Positions 18,759-28,082 are shown, counted from the stretch's first letter. The stretch is DNA of 64,000 nucleotides from Clostridiaceae bacterium M8S5 (GCA_029227815.1 CP118523.1:3038001-3102000), one strand, 5' to 3'. Translations and numbers: made by a program. Notes: a model not told the origin generated them from the sequence alone.

Positions 18759-19088
18759 CTATATACCAAATGAATTTATTTGACAAGCTATCTCATAAGC
18801 ACTTTTTCCCGTTTTATAAATTGGTATATCCATATCTTTTGCTTTAACTATTGTTTCTTCGTCGATTTTCATACCCTCAACAACTATCACAGCACTTATT
18901 CCAACTAACGATGCTACAGCTATTACATTTGCATGAGTTTGTATTGTTATCCATATATCGTTTTCTTTTGCTTTTGACATAACTATGCTTAACAGATCCC
19001 CTATATAAACATCTTCTACTGTTTTATCGTCTGTGGCATTAACCACTTCTTCTAATCCAAGTTTATTTACTACATCTAAAAGCTTCAT
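18759..19088 (-). CDS. DRTGG-domain protein (copy B)
   Basis: The 109-residue protein fits the DRTGG fold, an alpha/beta domain otherwise found in phosphotransacetylases and CBS-domain proteins. It is thought to bind a small ligand. The ATG at 19086-19088 has AGGAGG 7 bases upstream and is better than the GTG two codons earlier. It is paralogous in type to the protein at 20895-21242, on the other side of the hydrogenase-like gene. Confidence 0.7.
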   Translation of the reverse strand: MKLLDVVNKLGLEEVVNATDDKTVEDVYIGDLLSIVMSKAKENDIWITIQTHANVIAVASLVGISAVIVVEGMKIDEETIVKAKDMDIPIYKTGKSAYEIACQINSFGI

Positions 19089-19135
19089 TTCCACTCCTCC
19101 TATTATTTTTCATTGTTTTTATTTAAACGTTTTCT

Positions 19136-20395
19136 TTAATCATGATTTTTATTGAATACACAGAAATCTATACTTGATATACCGTTTACAACATCTTCTG
19201 CAAATGCCTGACAAGTCGGAGAGCCACATGAGCCACAGTCAAGTCCTGGAAGGAGCTTTACTAGCTTGTTTATTTTTTCTATCTTTTTAAAGGCTGTCCT
19301 AATATCTGATGATAATTCATCTACATCTTTAGATTTTAACTCTTCTGTCCAACATAAAAATCCAGCATCGCATAAATCTATTGCGTACTTTTCATTTATT
19401 GTAATATTAGCTTTGTTATCTTTTGATATCCTTCTAATATTATTTTGCGCTATAAATGGATTTTCTACATTTAATGCACCACCAACACATCCTCCTGTAC
19501 AGGCTAATGCTTCTACATATTCCACATTATTCAACTTACCTAACTCTATCTTTTCAAATATTCTTTGAGCATTCTCTATTCCATCAACCACTATATAATT
19601 TGAAACGTCTAATGCTTCGCTTTGCCCTCCCGATATAGCCCATTTCAAACTTTCTTTTGATCCACTCATAAAACTTTCTATTTCTTTATTTGCATTACTT
19701 TTTATGTTTTTATATATATTAAGATACACTTCGTTTATTGAAATAGCACCATCTACATAGGATTTCTTTATTCCTATTGGGTTATTTATACTTGTCATTT
19801 TTGCTGGACATGGAGTAATATAAAACACACCTATTTCATCAAATTCATAACCATATTTTTCTTTAATTTTAAGCTTAGCTAGTCTTGCTGAAATCTCCAT
19901 TGGCGATTCTATTTTTACTATATTATTCATCAAAGCGGGAAACTTGCTTTGGATTAATCTAGTTATTGACGGACAATGTGATGATATTAGAGGACGAGTT
20001 TTATCGCCGTTTCTTTTTAGATAATTTTCTATTATTATCTTAGCTAAATCAGCACCTATTGCTTCATCATACACAAAGTCAAAACCTAAGTCCTTTATAC
20101 TTTGGGAGATGACATCCATATCTACTGTAGACATAAATTGACCGTATAAAGTCATTGATGGTACAGCAATATTAAATTTAAATTTCTCTAACTTCTCTAA
20201 TCCATCTGTAGCTGCCTTTTGAGCATGAAAAGGACATGCGATGATACAATTCCCACAATCTATACATCTTTCATCTAAAATTATAGCTTTTTTATCTTTC
20301 ACCCTTAATGCCTGAGTAGGACATTTTTGCATACAGTTTGTACACCCTGTACATTTGTCACTATCTAGAATAACAGAATGAAAATATTTGCTCAT
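19136..20395 (-). CDS. [FeFe]-hydrogenase-like iron-sulfur protein, probable redox/H2 sensor
   Basis: The 419-residue protein has two N-terminal [4Fe-4S] motifs (CTGCTNCMQKC and CIDCGNCIIAC). It then has a hydrogenase large-subunit fold and a C-terminal CGSCGSPTC cluster domain. All four H-cluster ligands have counterparts: Cys141 in SSHCPS, Cys196 in TPCPAK, and Cys299 and Cys303 in ACTGGC. The proton-transfer Cys of catalytic enzymes (first Cys of TSCCP) is His. This fits the putative sensory hydrogenase groups rather than a fast catalyst. No hydABC partner genes are nearby. The ATG at 20393-20395 is preferred to a GTG three codons upstream. Confidence 0.8.
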   Translation of the reverse strand: MSKYFHSVILDSDKCTGCTNCMQKCPTQALRVKDKKAIILDERCIDCGNCIIACPFHAQKAATDGLEKLEKFKFNIAVPSMTLYGQFMSTVDMDVISQSIKDLGFDFVYDEAIGADLAKIIIENYLKRNGDKTRPLISSHCPSITRLIQSKFPALMNNIVKIESPMEISARLAKLKIKEKYGYEFDEIGVFYITPCPAKMTSINNPIGIKKSYVDGAISINEVYLNIYKNIKSNANKEIESFMSGSKESLKWAISGGQSEALDVSNYIVVDGIENAQRIFEKIELGKLNNVEYVEALACTGGCVGGALNVENPFIAQNNIRRISKDNKANITINEKYAIDLCDAGFLCWTEELKSKDVDELSSDIRTAFKKIEKINKLVKLLPGLDCGSCGSPTCQAFAEDVVNGISSIDFCVFNKNHD

Positions 20396-20441
20396 ACGTA
20401 TCACTCACCCACTATTTTGTAATATATCCTAACCTATCATA

Positions 20442-20879
20442 TTATTCACTAAAAAAATTAATCTTTATTGTTACCTGAGTTCCACTGCTATCTGATTTTA
20501 AGTTAAATTCATCAGAACATCTCTTAATATTTGGCAATCCCATTCCTGCTCCAAATCCCATTTCTCGGACTTTATTTGAGGCTGTCGAATACCCTTCTGT
20601 CATAGCTAACTTTAAATCTTTTATTCCCGGTCCATTATCTTTTGCAATCAATTCTATATCTTCGGGACTTATCTTCGCAATAATTTTCCCACCATTTGAA
20701 TGTATTACTATATTTATTTCAGCTTCATATGCAGCAATAGCTACTCTTCGTATTATTTGATGGGGGATACCTAATTGTTTTAAAACTTTTTTTAAGTTAC
20801 TAGAAGCTTCTCCAGCTACAGAAAAATCATTTTGTATAATATCGTATTCTAATACTATTAAGCCTGATTCACTATCCAC
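20442..20879 (-). CDS. Anti-sigma-factor-like GHKL ATPase
   Basis: The 145-residue protein resembles RsbW/SpoIIAB-type serine kinases. AAYEAEINIVIHSNGG is the N box, AKDNGPGI the G1 box, and GFGAGMGLPNIKR the G2 box. The GTG at 20877-20879 is chosen because AAAGGA stands 9 bases upstream; a TTG three codons earlier touches that site. It lies between a DRTGG gene and the hydrogenase-like gene. A partner sigma factor or antagonist is not encoded nearby. Confidence 0.75.
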   Translation of the reverse strand: MDSESGLIVLEYDIIQNDFSVAGEASSNLKKVLKQLGIPHQIIRRVAIAAYEAEINIVIHSNGGKIIAKISPEDIELIAKDNGPGIKDLKLAMTEGYSTASNKVREMGFGAGMGLPNIKRCSDEFNLKSDSSGTQVTIKINFFSE

Positions 20880-20894
20880 AAAAGTCAATCCTTT

Positions 20895-21242
20895 CTATAT
20901 TTTTAGCCCTTTTAATCCCTGCTCGTAAAGCTTGCCACAAGCTGTATATAAAATATGGTCTGTCTTTAGTAATATCAATTCGTTCATTTTGGCTAGCTCT
21001 AGTATCTCTGGCGTAGGTTTTTTGCCACGTACAAAGATTATAGCAAAAACATCACTCATTTCAGCTGTTCTAATAACTTGTGGATTAGTTAAGCCTGTTA
21101 ATAAAAGTGTTTCACCATCAACATAAGCTAACACATCACTCATCAAATCAGCACCAAAAGCATAAGAAACTTCTTTGTCAAGCATATTCTCACCAGTTAA
21201 AACTTCGGCATCCAAAATATCTTTAATATCCCTAATCCTCAT
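20895..21242 (-). CDS. DRTGG-domain protein (copy A)
   Basis: The 115-residue protein starts MRIRDIKDILDAEVLTGE, typical of clostridial DRTGG proteins, and contains a conserved FGADLMSDVL segment. It opens the six-gene operon. The ATG at 21240-21242 fits family starts better than the ATG four codons upstream (21254). Role unknown; likely ligand sensing for the downstream hydrogenase-like protein. Confidence 0.72.
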   Translation of the reverse strand: MRIRDIKDILDAEVLTGENMLDKEVSYAFGADLMSDVLAYVDGETLLLTGLTNPQVIRTAEMSDVFAIIFVRGKKPTPEILELAKMNELILLKTDHILYTACGKLYEQGLKGLKI

Positions 21243-21362
21243 ATTGATAACCATTACTCTTGTCTACTCAAAATCGGGTTGACACAGTAACGATCTCACC
21301 TTCCCTTCTAAATTATGTTTGCCTTAATTTTAGATAATAGCACTAAATCACTAAGGCTTAAT

Positions 21363-22235
21363 TTAATTCAATTTTATGATATTTAAATAATCAACCATAC
21401 ATTTATTGTATTGGTTATACAAACTCACAAATTCAATACTATCTTTTGAATCGGCAAGTTTTTGTCTATTTTCTATATTCTTTAAAATTTGATCTTTTAC
21501 ACTATTAAATATATCATGTTTAATTTCTATATTAATTTTTGAAATCTTTTCTTTTATTGATTTATTGTTGTCCTGTATACTTAATGTAACTTCTTCTATG
21601 TCTTTTGTTTCAGATGACCCCAGCCATATCTTACTCTCTTGTTCATATGAAGTTTTTAAGCTATCTATTATCTCTACCAACTGCTTTATCTGTGGCTGTT
21701 GTTTTTCTGTGTATTTGATAACTCCTCCGTTTATAAGATTAGAGCTTATAAATGCATCTGTATACTTTTCTTTTACTTTATCTTTATGAGTATTTGCATC
21801 ATTTCTGTCAGTAAAAACTCCTGAATATACTTTATAGCTTTCTTCAACTTTAACTATAAACCCAGATACTAAGTTATCTTTCATTTGTTCAAGGAATATT
21901 TTTGCATTTTCTAAGCTACTAAAACTACCTACTTGTACACTAAAGAAATCTACATTTTTAAATTTACACTCTTGACTGTAGTTTTTTATATCCTGCCCAT
22001 CTTGTGTTTCTTCTGGCTGTGGAGCTGGAAAACTTGTTGTTACATCCTCATCCTTATCTTGATTTTCTTGCAAACTTTGGTTGATTGTCTCCGCTTTATT
22101 TTCTAGCTTTGGCATAATAAAATGGTTCACTGCAAAATAAGCAAATGTTATTGAAACCAACGGAGCTATAATGAAAAAAACTACAAAATTAGTCAGCTTG
22201 TCCTTGCCATTGTCTTTAAATCTGTTTTGAAACAT
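21363..22235 (-). CDS. SPOR-domain membrane protein
   Basis: The 290-residue protein has a short cytoplasmic N-terminus and one membrane helix (VVFFIIAPLVSITFAYFAV). An Asn/Glu/Gln-rich linker follows, then a SPOR domain (about residues 93-165, FFSVQVGSFSSLENAKIF) that binds denuded peptidoglycan at septa. A charged helical C-terminus follows. A role in division or engulfment like SpoIIB is possible but not shown. It stands alone. Confidence 0.8.
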   Translation of the reverse strand: MFQNRFKDNGKDKLTNFVVFFIIAPLVSITFAYFAVNHFIMPKLENKAETINQSLQENQDKDEDVTTSFPAPQPEETQDGQDIKNYSQECKFKNVDFFSVQVGSFSSLENAKIFLEQMKDNLVSGFIVKVEESYKVYSGVFTDRNDANTHKDKVKEKYTDAFISSNLINGGVIKYTEKQQPQIKQLVEIIDSLKTSYEQESKIWLGSSETKDIEEVTLSIQDNNKSIKEKISKINIEIKHDIFNSVKDQILKNIENRQKLADSKDSIEFVSLYNQYNKCMVDYLNIIKLN

Positions 22236-22502
22236 TACTTCACCCTCCTACTTTTTCCTTATCGTCTTCAAATCTAAGGAAATACTATTTATATTTAATA
22301 GTATTTTTTTCGGAGTACGAATATACATAAATATTATGTTTTAATAAAATTATAGCATATATTTGATTAAATAACTTGCATATTTGATAGAAAAATATAA
22401 AACAACATTGTAAAATACTGGTCATTTTATAGTTTTGAGAAGAAAATATCAGCATTGGAGCTTTATAAGTTATTTCCCACTAATAAAAGCAACACTATAA
22501 AA

Positions 22503-22542
22503 TAAAAAAGCTTGTTTCATCAATACAACGAACAAACCTTTT
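22503..22542 (-). terminator. Probable terminator after the GyrI-like gene
   Basis: An imperfect stem (arms near 22508-22517 and 22531-22540) is followed by a T-rich tract on the minus strand just after the stop codon. Confidence 0.5.
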
Positions 22543-22548
22543 ATATTA

Positions 22549-23040
22549 TTAATATTCAATTTTTTTAACAGGTGTTATATTGGTCCACTTAGTTTTATCA
22601 TGGTCTGTTTCAAAATAGAGTTCTGCATTCCATCCATACAGCTCGTAATTTTGTGTATATCCCATTTTCTTATAAACCTCTACCATTGAAAATCCTTGGT
22701 CGTATATACCTTTTGCGACTAATGTCTCAGGTATTATACGAAAAGCAAAACCCTTTGGTACAATAGTATTCATTGGCACAAGTGCTCCTACAATATAAGA
22801 ATATGTTTCATCTTCTTTAGTATAGTTTCCTGTCCATCCTAATATTGCATCTGGAATAATCCTTGGAAGTTGTTTTATTACATCTAGTGAGCCATCATCT
22901 ATTGATATTTGCCATAGTTCAGGAGCTCTATTCCCAAGTACCCCTCCACTACGCATCTCTTTACCAATCAATTTTAATTGTGGCATCTGATAAACTACCA
23001 CCTCATTAATATCTGCTTTAAGCTCATTGATTTTTTTCAT
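22549..23040 (-). CDS. GyrI-like effector-binding domain protein
   Basis: The 163-residue protein looks like a stand-alone GyrI/AraC effector-binding domain: VVVYQMPQLKLIGKEMR at the start, an FAFRIIPETLVAKGIY central strand, and an ELYGWNAELYFETD end. Such proteins bind hydrophobic or cationic small molecules; some hydrolyse cyclopropanoids. No DNA-binding domain is present. It lies 27 bases after the GGDEF gene. Confidence 0.7.
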   Translation of the reverse strand: MKKINELKADINEVVVYQMPQLKLIGKEMRSGGVLGNRAPELWQISIDDGSLDVIKQLPRIIPDAILGWTGNYTKEDETYSYIVGALVPMNTIVPKGFAFRIIPETLVAKGIYDQGFSMVEVYKKMGYTQNYELYGWNAELYFETDHDKTKWTNITPVKKIEY

Positions 23041-23067
23041 TATATCCCCATCCCCTCTATTTTATTT

Positions 23068-24714
23068 TTAATATTTTGATACCCTATTTCTGCCCTTTTG
23101 CTTTGCGCCAACATATAATGCTCTATCTGCATATGATAAAAGTTTTGCTGAGCTATCTGCTATACTAGGATATTCTGAGATACCACCGCTAATCGTTACA
23201 TCTATCCTTTTTCCATCACAGCTAAAGAATGGTTTATTGTTTATTATTTCTCTTATTCTGTCTGCAATTTTGAATGCATCATTTTGGTTAGTATTAGGTA
23301 AAATAACCGTAAATTCTTCGCCACCATATCTATATACTGTGTCAATATTTCTTATATTAGATTTTATTGCACTTGATACATCCTTTAGTATCTTGTCCCC
23401 AGTTTGATGTCCATAAGTATCGTTTATATTTTTAAATTTATCTATATCAAATATTATAAGACTAGTTATGTTTTTAGATTTATTATAATCTATGTTTTCT
23501 AACTTTGCAAAAAATTGTTTCTGATTATACAGACCTGTAAGTTTATCTATAATAGATTCATTTTTAACCTTTTTATATATTTTAGCATTTTTAAATGCTA
23601 TTACTGCATGACTATTAAGCATATCAGCTACTTTTAATTGTTCTTTGTTATAATATTTTTTAGTGTTGCTCGCTATTATAATACAACCTAAATAATCATT
23701 GGCTAATATTAAAGGTTCATAAATCACTGATTTGAAATACACTGAAAAGCTTGAGTTAGTAGCTAACGTCTTTTTTGCCATATCTTTAACAATTAGACTC
23801 TTTTTATTTTTGACGATATCATTAACATTGCAATTAAACATTTTATCTATCTCTACCTCATTATCGTTTAGCACTTGTAAGTTTGACATCTTGTAATCTC
23901 TTAAGTTAAATTTATTTTCTTTAGCATCATACTCATATATCCCACAAAATTCACAGTCAAGCATGTCATAAATACCGTTTACTATATTATTTAATGTTTC
24001 ATTTAAATCCAACTTGGATGCCATCGCTGCAGCTATTTCACTTACAATAGTTAAGTCATCATTGTGTTTTTTAAGCCCAAAAGTAAAATTAGTACAATAT
24101 GACACAAACAATGTTATTAGTATCCCTATAAACAATCCTTTTGCTTGCATTCTATCATATAGTAAATACATGCTACCACTTATAGCTAATACATATATGT
24201 TTAATACTATTTTATATACTACATTTTCATATTGTTTCCTTGAAGTTTTATATACAGCCTTATTTTCAATGTATATTGCTGTCCATTTTAATACTATAAC
24301 TAACTCTGTGAAAAGCAACATACCTACAACTCTACCTGAATGTATAGACACTATTTGACTAAGATAATGTGATATAGTTATAATAACACACGCTAATGAT
24401 AACTTATAAATAACTATCACCTTTTTCGATAGCAACACAATACTCTCTATCATCGCATAAACAACATATATCCATAGTGCATATGTAAAACTAGAAACAT
24501 TGTATATAGTAATAACTAGAATCAAATCAAGCTCAAGTATTAATCTATCTACATTAAAGTTTGTTTTGCTTTGTAATAAACTGAGTATACTAAAAAGGAT
24601 TATAATCTCTATTTGTCTATATGTAAAACCGCTGCTTGCATGAATTGTTAAGAATACAAATCCAATAATACTTATAGCGCAGTAATATACTTTCCAAACA
24701 TTCTTTAGCTTCAT
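23068..24714 (-). CDS. Membrane GAF-GGDEF diguanylate cyclase
   Basis: The 548-residue protein has an N-terminal membrane region of about seven or eight helices (residues 10-215) and a GAF domain (about 225-370). A C-terminal GGDEF domain follows, with DIDKFKNINDTYGHQTGD and the active loop RYGGEEF. An RNID inhibitory I-site lies five residues before GGEEF. It should make cyclic di-GMP and be product-inhibited. The signal sensed by the membrane part is unknown. Confidence 0.93.
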   Translation of the reverse strand: MKLKNVWKVYYCAISIIGFVFLTIHASSGFTYRQIEIIILFSILSLLQSKTNFNVDRLILELDLILVITIYNVSSFTYALWIYVVYAMIESIVLLSKKVIVIYKLSLACVIITISHYLSQIVSIHSGRVVGMLLFTELVIVLKWTAIYIENKAVYKTSRKQYENVVYKIVLNIYVLAISGSMYLLYDRMQAKGLFIGILITLFVSYCTNFTFGLKKHNDDLTIVSEIAAAMASKLDLNETLNNIVNGIYDMLDCEFCGIYEYDAKENKFNLRDYKMSNLQVLNDNEVEIDKMFNCNVNDIVKNKKSLIVKDMAKKTLATNSSFSVYFKSVIYEPLILANDYLGCIIIASNTKKYYNKEQLKVADMLNSHAVIAFKNAKIYKKVKNESIIDKLTGLYNQKQFFAKLENIDYNKSKNITSLIIFDIDKFKNINDTYGHQTGDKILKDVSSAIKSNIRNIDTVYRYGGEEFTVILPNTNQNDAFKIADRIREIINNKPFFSCDGKRIDVTISGGISEYPSIADSSAKLLSYADRALYVGAKQKGRNRVSKY

Positions 24715-24936
24715 ACTAATTCATTCTCCCAGTTTAATATTTTATGAAAGTATTCTATTATTTTTATAAAAAATCCTCCCAAATACCTAATTATTTTACT
24801 TCAAATATATGATATAATTAATATTTTGTAGTAAAAATGATTTTTATAAATTTTAGACGGTTTGTTGATTTTAGTATATAATATATATGAAAAACATAAA
24901 CAAGCTATAAATTTTTTACAAAAGGGGGAGAAAATT

Positions 24937-25230
24937 TTGGAATTAACATTTTCAGAAGTATTAAGATTCGGATATTTTGTCGGTTTTGTAGTAATTGTTT
25001 GTTTTCTTATACCTATATTTATTAGAGTTGCAGAGTGTATCAGATCTCTAAACGACTTAATTAAGAAAAACGAAGACAACCTTACTGGTGTTATGAACAA
25101 TGTAAATGATATCACTAAAAATGTAGATGAAGTTTCATCTTATACTAAAGATAAAATCTTAAATATAGATACATACGTAAAAACTATTAAAAAAGGGATT
25201 TCATTAGTTAAAGATAAAAAAAAGAATTAA
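24937..25230 (+). CDS. Small membrane protein with coiled-coil tail (DUF948-like)
   Basis: The 97-residue protein has one N-terminal membrane helix (GYFVGFVVIVCFLIPIFI) and a polar, helical tail with repeated Asn/Asp/Val spacing, as in DUF948 proteins. The TTG at 24937-24939 is chosen because AAAGGGGGAG stands six bases upstream; the frame stays open 25 codons further without a ribosome binding site. It converges with two small minus-strand ORFs on a shared terminator. Confidence 0.65.
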   Translation: MELTFSEVLRFGYFVGFVVIVCFLIPIFIRVAECIRSLNDLIKKNEDNLTGVMNNVNDITKNVDEVSSYTKDKILNIDTYVKTIKKGISLVKDKKKN

Positions 25231-25262
25231 AAAAAGCAATTCGATTGCTTTTTTTAATTCTT
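25222..25262. terminator. Bidirectional terminator
   Basis: A perfect AAAAAAAGCAAT/ATTGCTTTTTTT stem with a TCG loop, extended by AAAAAGAATT/AATTCTTTTT, lies between convergent genes and gives a T run on both strands. Confidence 0.9.
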
Positions 25263-25263
25263 T

Positions 25264-25392
25264 TTATTTGTAAGTCTTTTTTTCTAAAATTCTACCAAGC
25301 TTTTTTATCTCTAATAAAATTTTATTTAATGTGTACTGTATACTAACTAGTATTATTAATAAAATTATAGCTAATGCTATTTTATAATACAT
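25264..25392 (-). CDS. 42-residue small membrane protein
   Basis: The short frame starts MYYKIALAIILLIILV, a single membrane helix, and continues with a basic amphipathic tail ending KKTYK. AGGGAGA stands upstream of the ATG at 25390-25392. It begins 15 bases after the stop of the 31-residue ORF, so the two form a mini-operon. No family recognised. Confidence 0.55.
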   Translation of the reverse strand: MYYKIALAIILLIILVSIQYTLNKILLEIKKLGRILEKKTYK

Positions 25393-25407
25393 ATCTCTAT
25401 CTCCCTA

Positions 25408-25503
25408 TCATCTTATAAAAACGCTAGCAAATAGACCTATTACCATCATCGCTACTATAAGCAACGAAACTATTTTTACAACTTTTCTATTTTTGCCATT
25501 CAT
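25408..25503 (-). CDS. 31-residue small membrane protein (DUF4044-like)
   Basis: The peptide has a basic start (MNGKNRKVVKIV) and one membrane helix ending FIR. TAGGAGTGA lies 6-7 bases before the ATG at 25501-25503. Its layout resembles the tiny DUF4044 proteins of Firmicutes, whose function is unknown. Confidence 0.55.
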   Translation of the reverse strand: MNGKNRKVVKIVSLLIVAMMVIGLFASVFIR

Positions 25504-25572
25504 TAATATCACTCCTAAAAAATTAACTAATTCAATTTTACATCAATTACTTGTTTTAAACAATATAAATCT

Positions 25573-25631
25573 AAAAAGAGGTCTTTCAAAATCATAACCC
25601 TTGTCAGGTTATCAATATTGAAAAGCCTCCT
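25573..25631 (-). terminator. Large stem-loop terminator after the SSB-like gene
   Basis: Outer arms AGGAGGCTTTTCAA and its near-complement enclose an inner ATAACC/GGGTTAT stem. A T run follows on the minus strand. Confidence 0.7.
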
Positions 25632-25661
25632 ATTTTTTATAAATATTTAATACTATATAGA

Positions 25662-26366
25662 TTATACCAATGCATCTGCTTCTTCGTTTAAGTTACAATC
25701 GTCTTCTTCTCTTATCTCTCTATTGTTTTCATCTTTCAAAAACTCTAGCTTAGATACCGATACTTCATAAGCTATTCTCGTGCTAACTTCTGCGTTACCA
25801 AGCTTTTTCTGATATGATCTGCTTTGAATTCTACCCCATAGCTTAATATGATCTCCTACCTTAAGCTTCTCACAGAATCTGGCATTCCTTCCCCATGATA
25901 TACAAGGAATATAATCTGATTTATTATAAGGTCTATTAACTGCTAAAAGTATATCTGTTATTTCTCTACCAAATGGAGTGGTTCTATATACTGGTTTTTT
26001 ACATATATACCCGTCGAGGTAAATTTCATTAGGTTTCTTAAGCATATTTATGAAATCTTCTTCTTCTGGCATATATGCATCTCTAGCAAAAATTGTTAAC
26101 AATAATTTATTATTGCCATTAATGTATCGGTTGTATGATCTTAGTTGTCCTTCAATAAAAATTTTAGCACCTATTTTCAAATCAATATCAACCAAAAGCC
26201 TCTCTGATATAGTCACAGGTAATTCATCTGCAAAATTGCTAAGTCTAGGTATTTCTATCTTGAACATATAAAACCCTTCACCATACATTTGATGACTAAA
26301 TTCGAGCCCTGAAACAACTTCTCCAGCTAGTTTAACAGTATTATTTTCAATTAATTTGTCTGTCAT
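25662..26366 (-). CDS. SSB-like protein with two OB folds
   Basis: The 234-residue protein looks like two tandem OB-fold domains (about residues 8-105 and 112-210), the second close to the single-stranded DNA-binding protein pattern (NEIYLDGYICKKPVYRTTPFG, then IPCISWGRNARF). The tail is acidic, as in SSB, but ends EEADALV rather than the DDDIPF-type tip. It is likely an accessory SSB of Clostridia, not the main one. The ATG at 26364-26366 is preferred over a GTG four codons earlier. Confidence 0.7.
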   Translation of the reverse strand: MTDKLIENNTVKLAGEVVSGLEFSHQMYGEGFYMFKIEIPRLSNFADELPVTISERLLVDIDLKIGAKIFIEGQLRSYNRYINGNNKLLLTIFARDAYMPEEEDFINMLKKPNEIYLDGYICKKPVYRTTPFGREITDILLAVNRPYNKSDYIPCISWGRNARFCEKLKVGDHIKLWGRIQSRSYQKKLGNAEVSTRIAYEVSVSKLEFLKDENNREIREEDDCNLNEEADALV

Positions 26367-26567
26367 ATACCTCAACACCCTTTCTTACTCTTATGTTTTT
26401 TTGAATCTTACATTAATACATATTCAACAACTTGTTTTATTATGATTATTTTCTTTGGTTTTTTCATAATTTATCATCAAATTAAATATTTGACATTTTA
26501 ATTAAAACTCCTTCTTTATTGTAAAAAAATTCTATTTAGTAAAGGTAATCAGGGTATTTTGAATACT

Positions 26568-26599
26568 TAAAAAACCCACTTCAACTAAATTAAAGTGGG
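26568..26599 (-). terminator. Terminator of the MFS gene
   Basis: A CCCACTT/AAGTGGG stem with an 11-base loop is followed by TTTTTT on the minus strand, 15 bases after the stop codon. Confidence 0.85.
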
Positions 26600-26613
26600 C
26601 ATAACGGTTTATA

Positions 26614-27840
26614 CTAACAATTTTGATGTAACTTATTATTTTCTTCTTTAGCTCTTATAGTAGTTAACCCAGATATCGTGACTATAATACCTGATGTAAT
26701 AAGTATAATTTTCAGTGATAGATATTTTACAGCTAAACCTCCTGCAAAGTAACCTATAGGTGTGGTTATACTACATAGTAACATACTTACACTAGACACT
26801 CTTCCTAAATAATCACTAGGGACAATCCTCTGATAAACGGTGGATAAACACACTCCACATAATCCAAATGATGCACCTAATAAAATAAACACAATGATAG
26901 TGCTAATCATATTAGGCGATATCCCAAACAACAACATAAAAATACCCTCTCCTACAAACCCAATAGCTGTTGCTTTAAAATAATCAACTCGTTTAGTAAT
27001 TGTACTAGCAAGCATTGCTGCTAGTACACTACCTATTGATAGAGATGTTAGCAATATACCATAGCCAGCTTGATTGTTTAATACTCTATCTGAAAATACA
27101 GGTATATATATTGATAATGGCGCGCTGAATAGATTGATTATCAATCCACCAACTATTGTATACTTTAGCACCAATTTATTTTTGAACATATATTGATATC
27201 CTATCTTCATATCGTCAAAGAAATTTTTCTTTTTTACATCATTTTTGTTTATGCGTATTTTTTCCACCTTTATAAATATCTCTGATATTCCAGATAATAT
27301 ATATGAAATACTATCAATTAAAAACATTCCTGTGAATCCAACTATTGAAAATAGTATGCCCGCTAAAGCTGGTCCAACTATTGAACATACTTTAACCCCC
27401 ACACTCATAAGAGAGTTTGCCTCTATCAAATCGTCTTTTTTCACTATTATTGGTGTTAGAGAAGTAACTGAAGGCCCGAAAAACGCTCCAGAACAGGACA
27501 TCACAAAGGATATAGAGTATAATCTAGTTATAGTCAACGAATCAGTATATAATAAAACAGATATTACCCCAACTAACAAACCGTTTACAACATCAGAAAT
27601 CACTATAATTTTCTTTTTATCATATCTATCAGCTATAGTACCACTAATTAACCCTAGAATTATATATGGTAGCTGTGTAATTATCAAGCTTATTCCCATT
27701 TGAACCGTTGAACCTGTAGTTTGTAAGACATACCACATAACAGCTATAGAGTGAAAATTGCTACCTAGTGATGAAACAATCCTTCCTAACCAAAGTAATC
27801 TAAAATTTTTATTGCGTTTTAATAATTCAATTTTGCTCAT
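26614..27840 (-). CDS. MFS efflux transporter
   Basis: The 408-residue protein has twelve membrane segments and resembles the MefA/EntS-type drug and siderophore exporters of the MFS. It starts with NFRLLWLGRIVSSLGSNFHS, and the loop between helices 2 and 3 is SGTIADRYDKKKII. The ATG at 27838-27840 has AGGAGATG upstream. The substrate is unknown. Two TTTCGAT/ATCGAAA palindromes lie in its upstream region and the next gene upstream is an ArsR-type regulator. Confidence 0.85.
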   Translation of the reverse strand: MSKIELLKRNKNFRLLWLGRIVSSLGSNFHSIAVMWYVLQTTGSTVQMGISLIITQLPYIILGLISGTIADRYDKKKIIVISDVVNGLLVGVISVLLYTDSLTITRLYSISFVMSCSGAFFGPSVTSLTPIIVKKDDLIEANSLMSVGVKVCSIVGPALAGILFSIVGFTGMFLIDSISYILSGISEIFIKVEKIRINKNDVKKKNFFDDMKIGYQYMFKNKLVLKYTIVGGLIINLFSAPLSIYIPVFSDRVLNNQAGYGILLTSLSIGSVLAAMLASTITKRVDYFKATAIGFVGEGIFMLLFGISPNMISTIIVFILLGASFGLCGVCLSTVYQRIVPSDYLGRVSSVSMLLCSITTPIGYFAGGLAVKYLSLKIILITSGIIVTISGLTTIRAKEENNKLHQNC

Positions 27841-27875
27841 TTTGTCATCTCCTATCATTATGTTAATATACTAAG

Positions 27876-27893
27876 TTTCGATAAACATCGAAA
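27876..27893 (-). promoter_or_regulatory. Palindromic operator upstream of the MFS gene
   Basis: A perfect inverted repeat, TTTCGAT-AAAC-ATCGAAA, lies 36 bases before the MFS start codon. It is the best copy of a motif repeated at 28034-28051 and, with different spacing, at 29160-29182. Confidence 0.6.
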
Positions 27894-28033
27894 TTTAATC
27901 TTAAAAAAATATAATAAACACCTCATGTATCAATCATTTACAACAAATATCAAATAATCACACATATTAAAACTTCTTTGTTTGCTTTTTAAATCTTATT
28001 TTGATTTTCATGTTGTATAAAAACTTGTAGTGT

Positions 28034-28051
28034 TTCTATGTGTATCGAAAT
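28034..28051 (-). promoter_or_regulatory. Second copy of the operator motif
   Basis: TTTCTAT-GTGT-ATCGAAA has the same half-site spacing as the site at 27876 with one mismatch. It lies between the regulator's stop codon and the MFS promoter region. Confidence 0.5.
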
Positions 28052-28082
28052 TTATTTTTAAAAATTTTTATTAAACTAACCT

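Noticed and set aside
19136-20395. Catalytic H2-evolving hydrogenase
   Set aside because: The proton-transfer Cys is His, accessory subunits are missing, and the neighbours are signalling-type genes.
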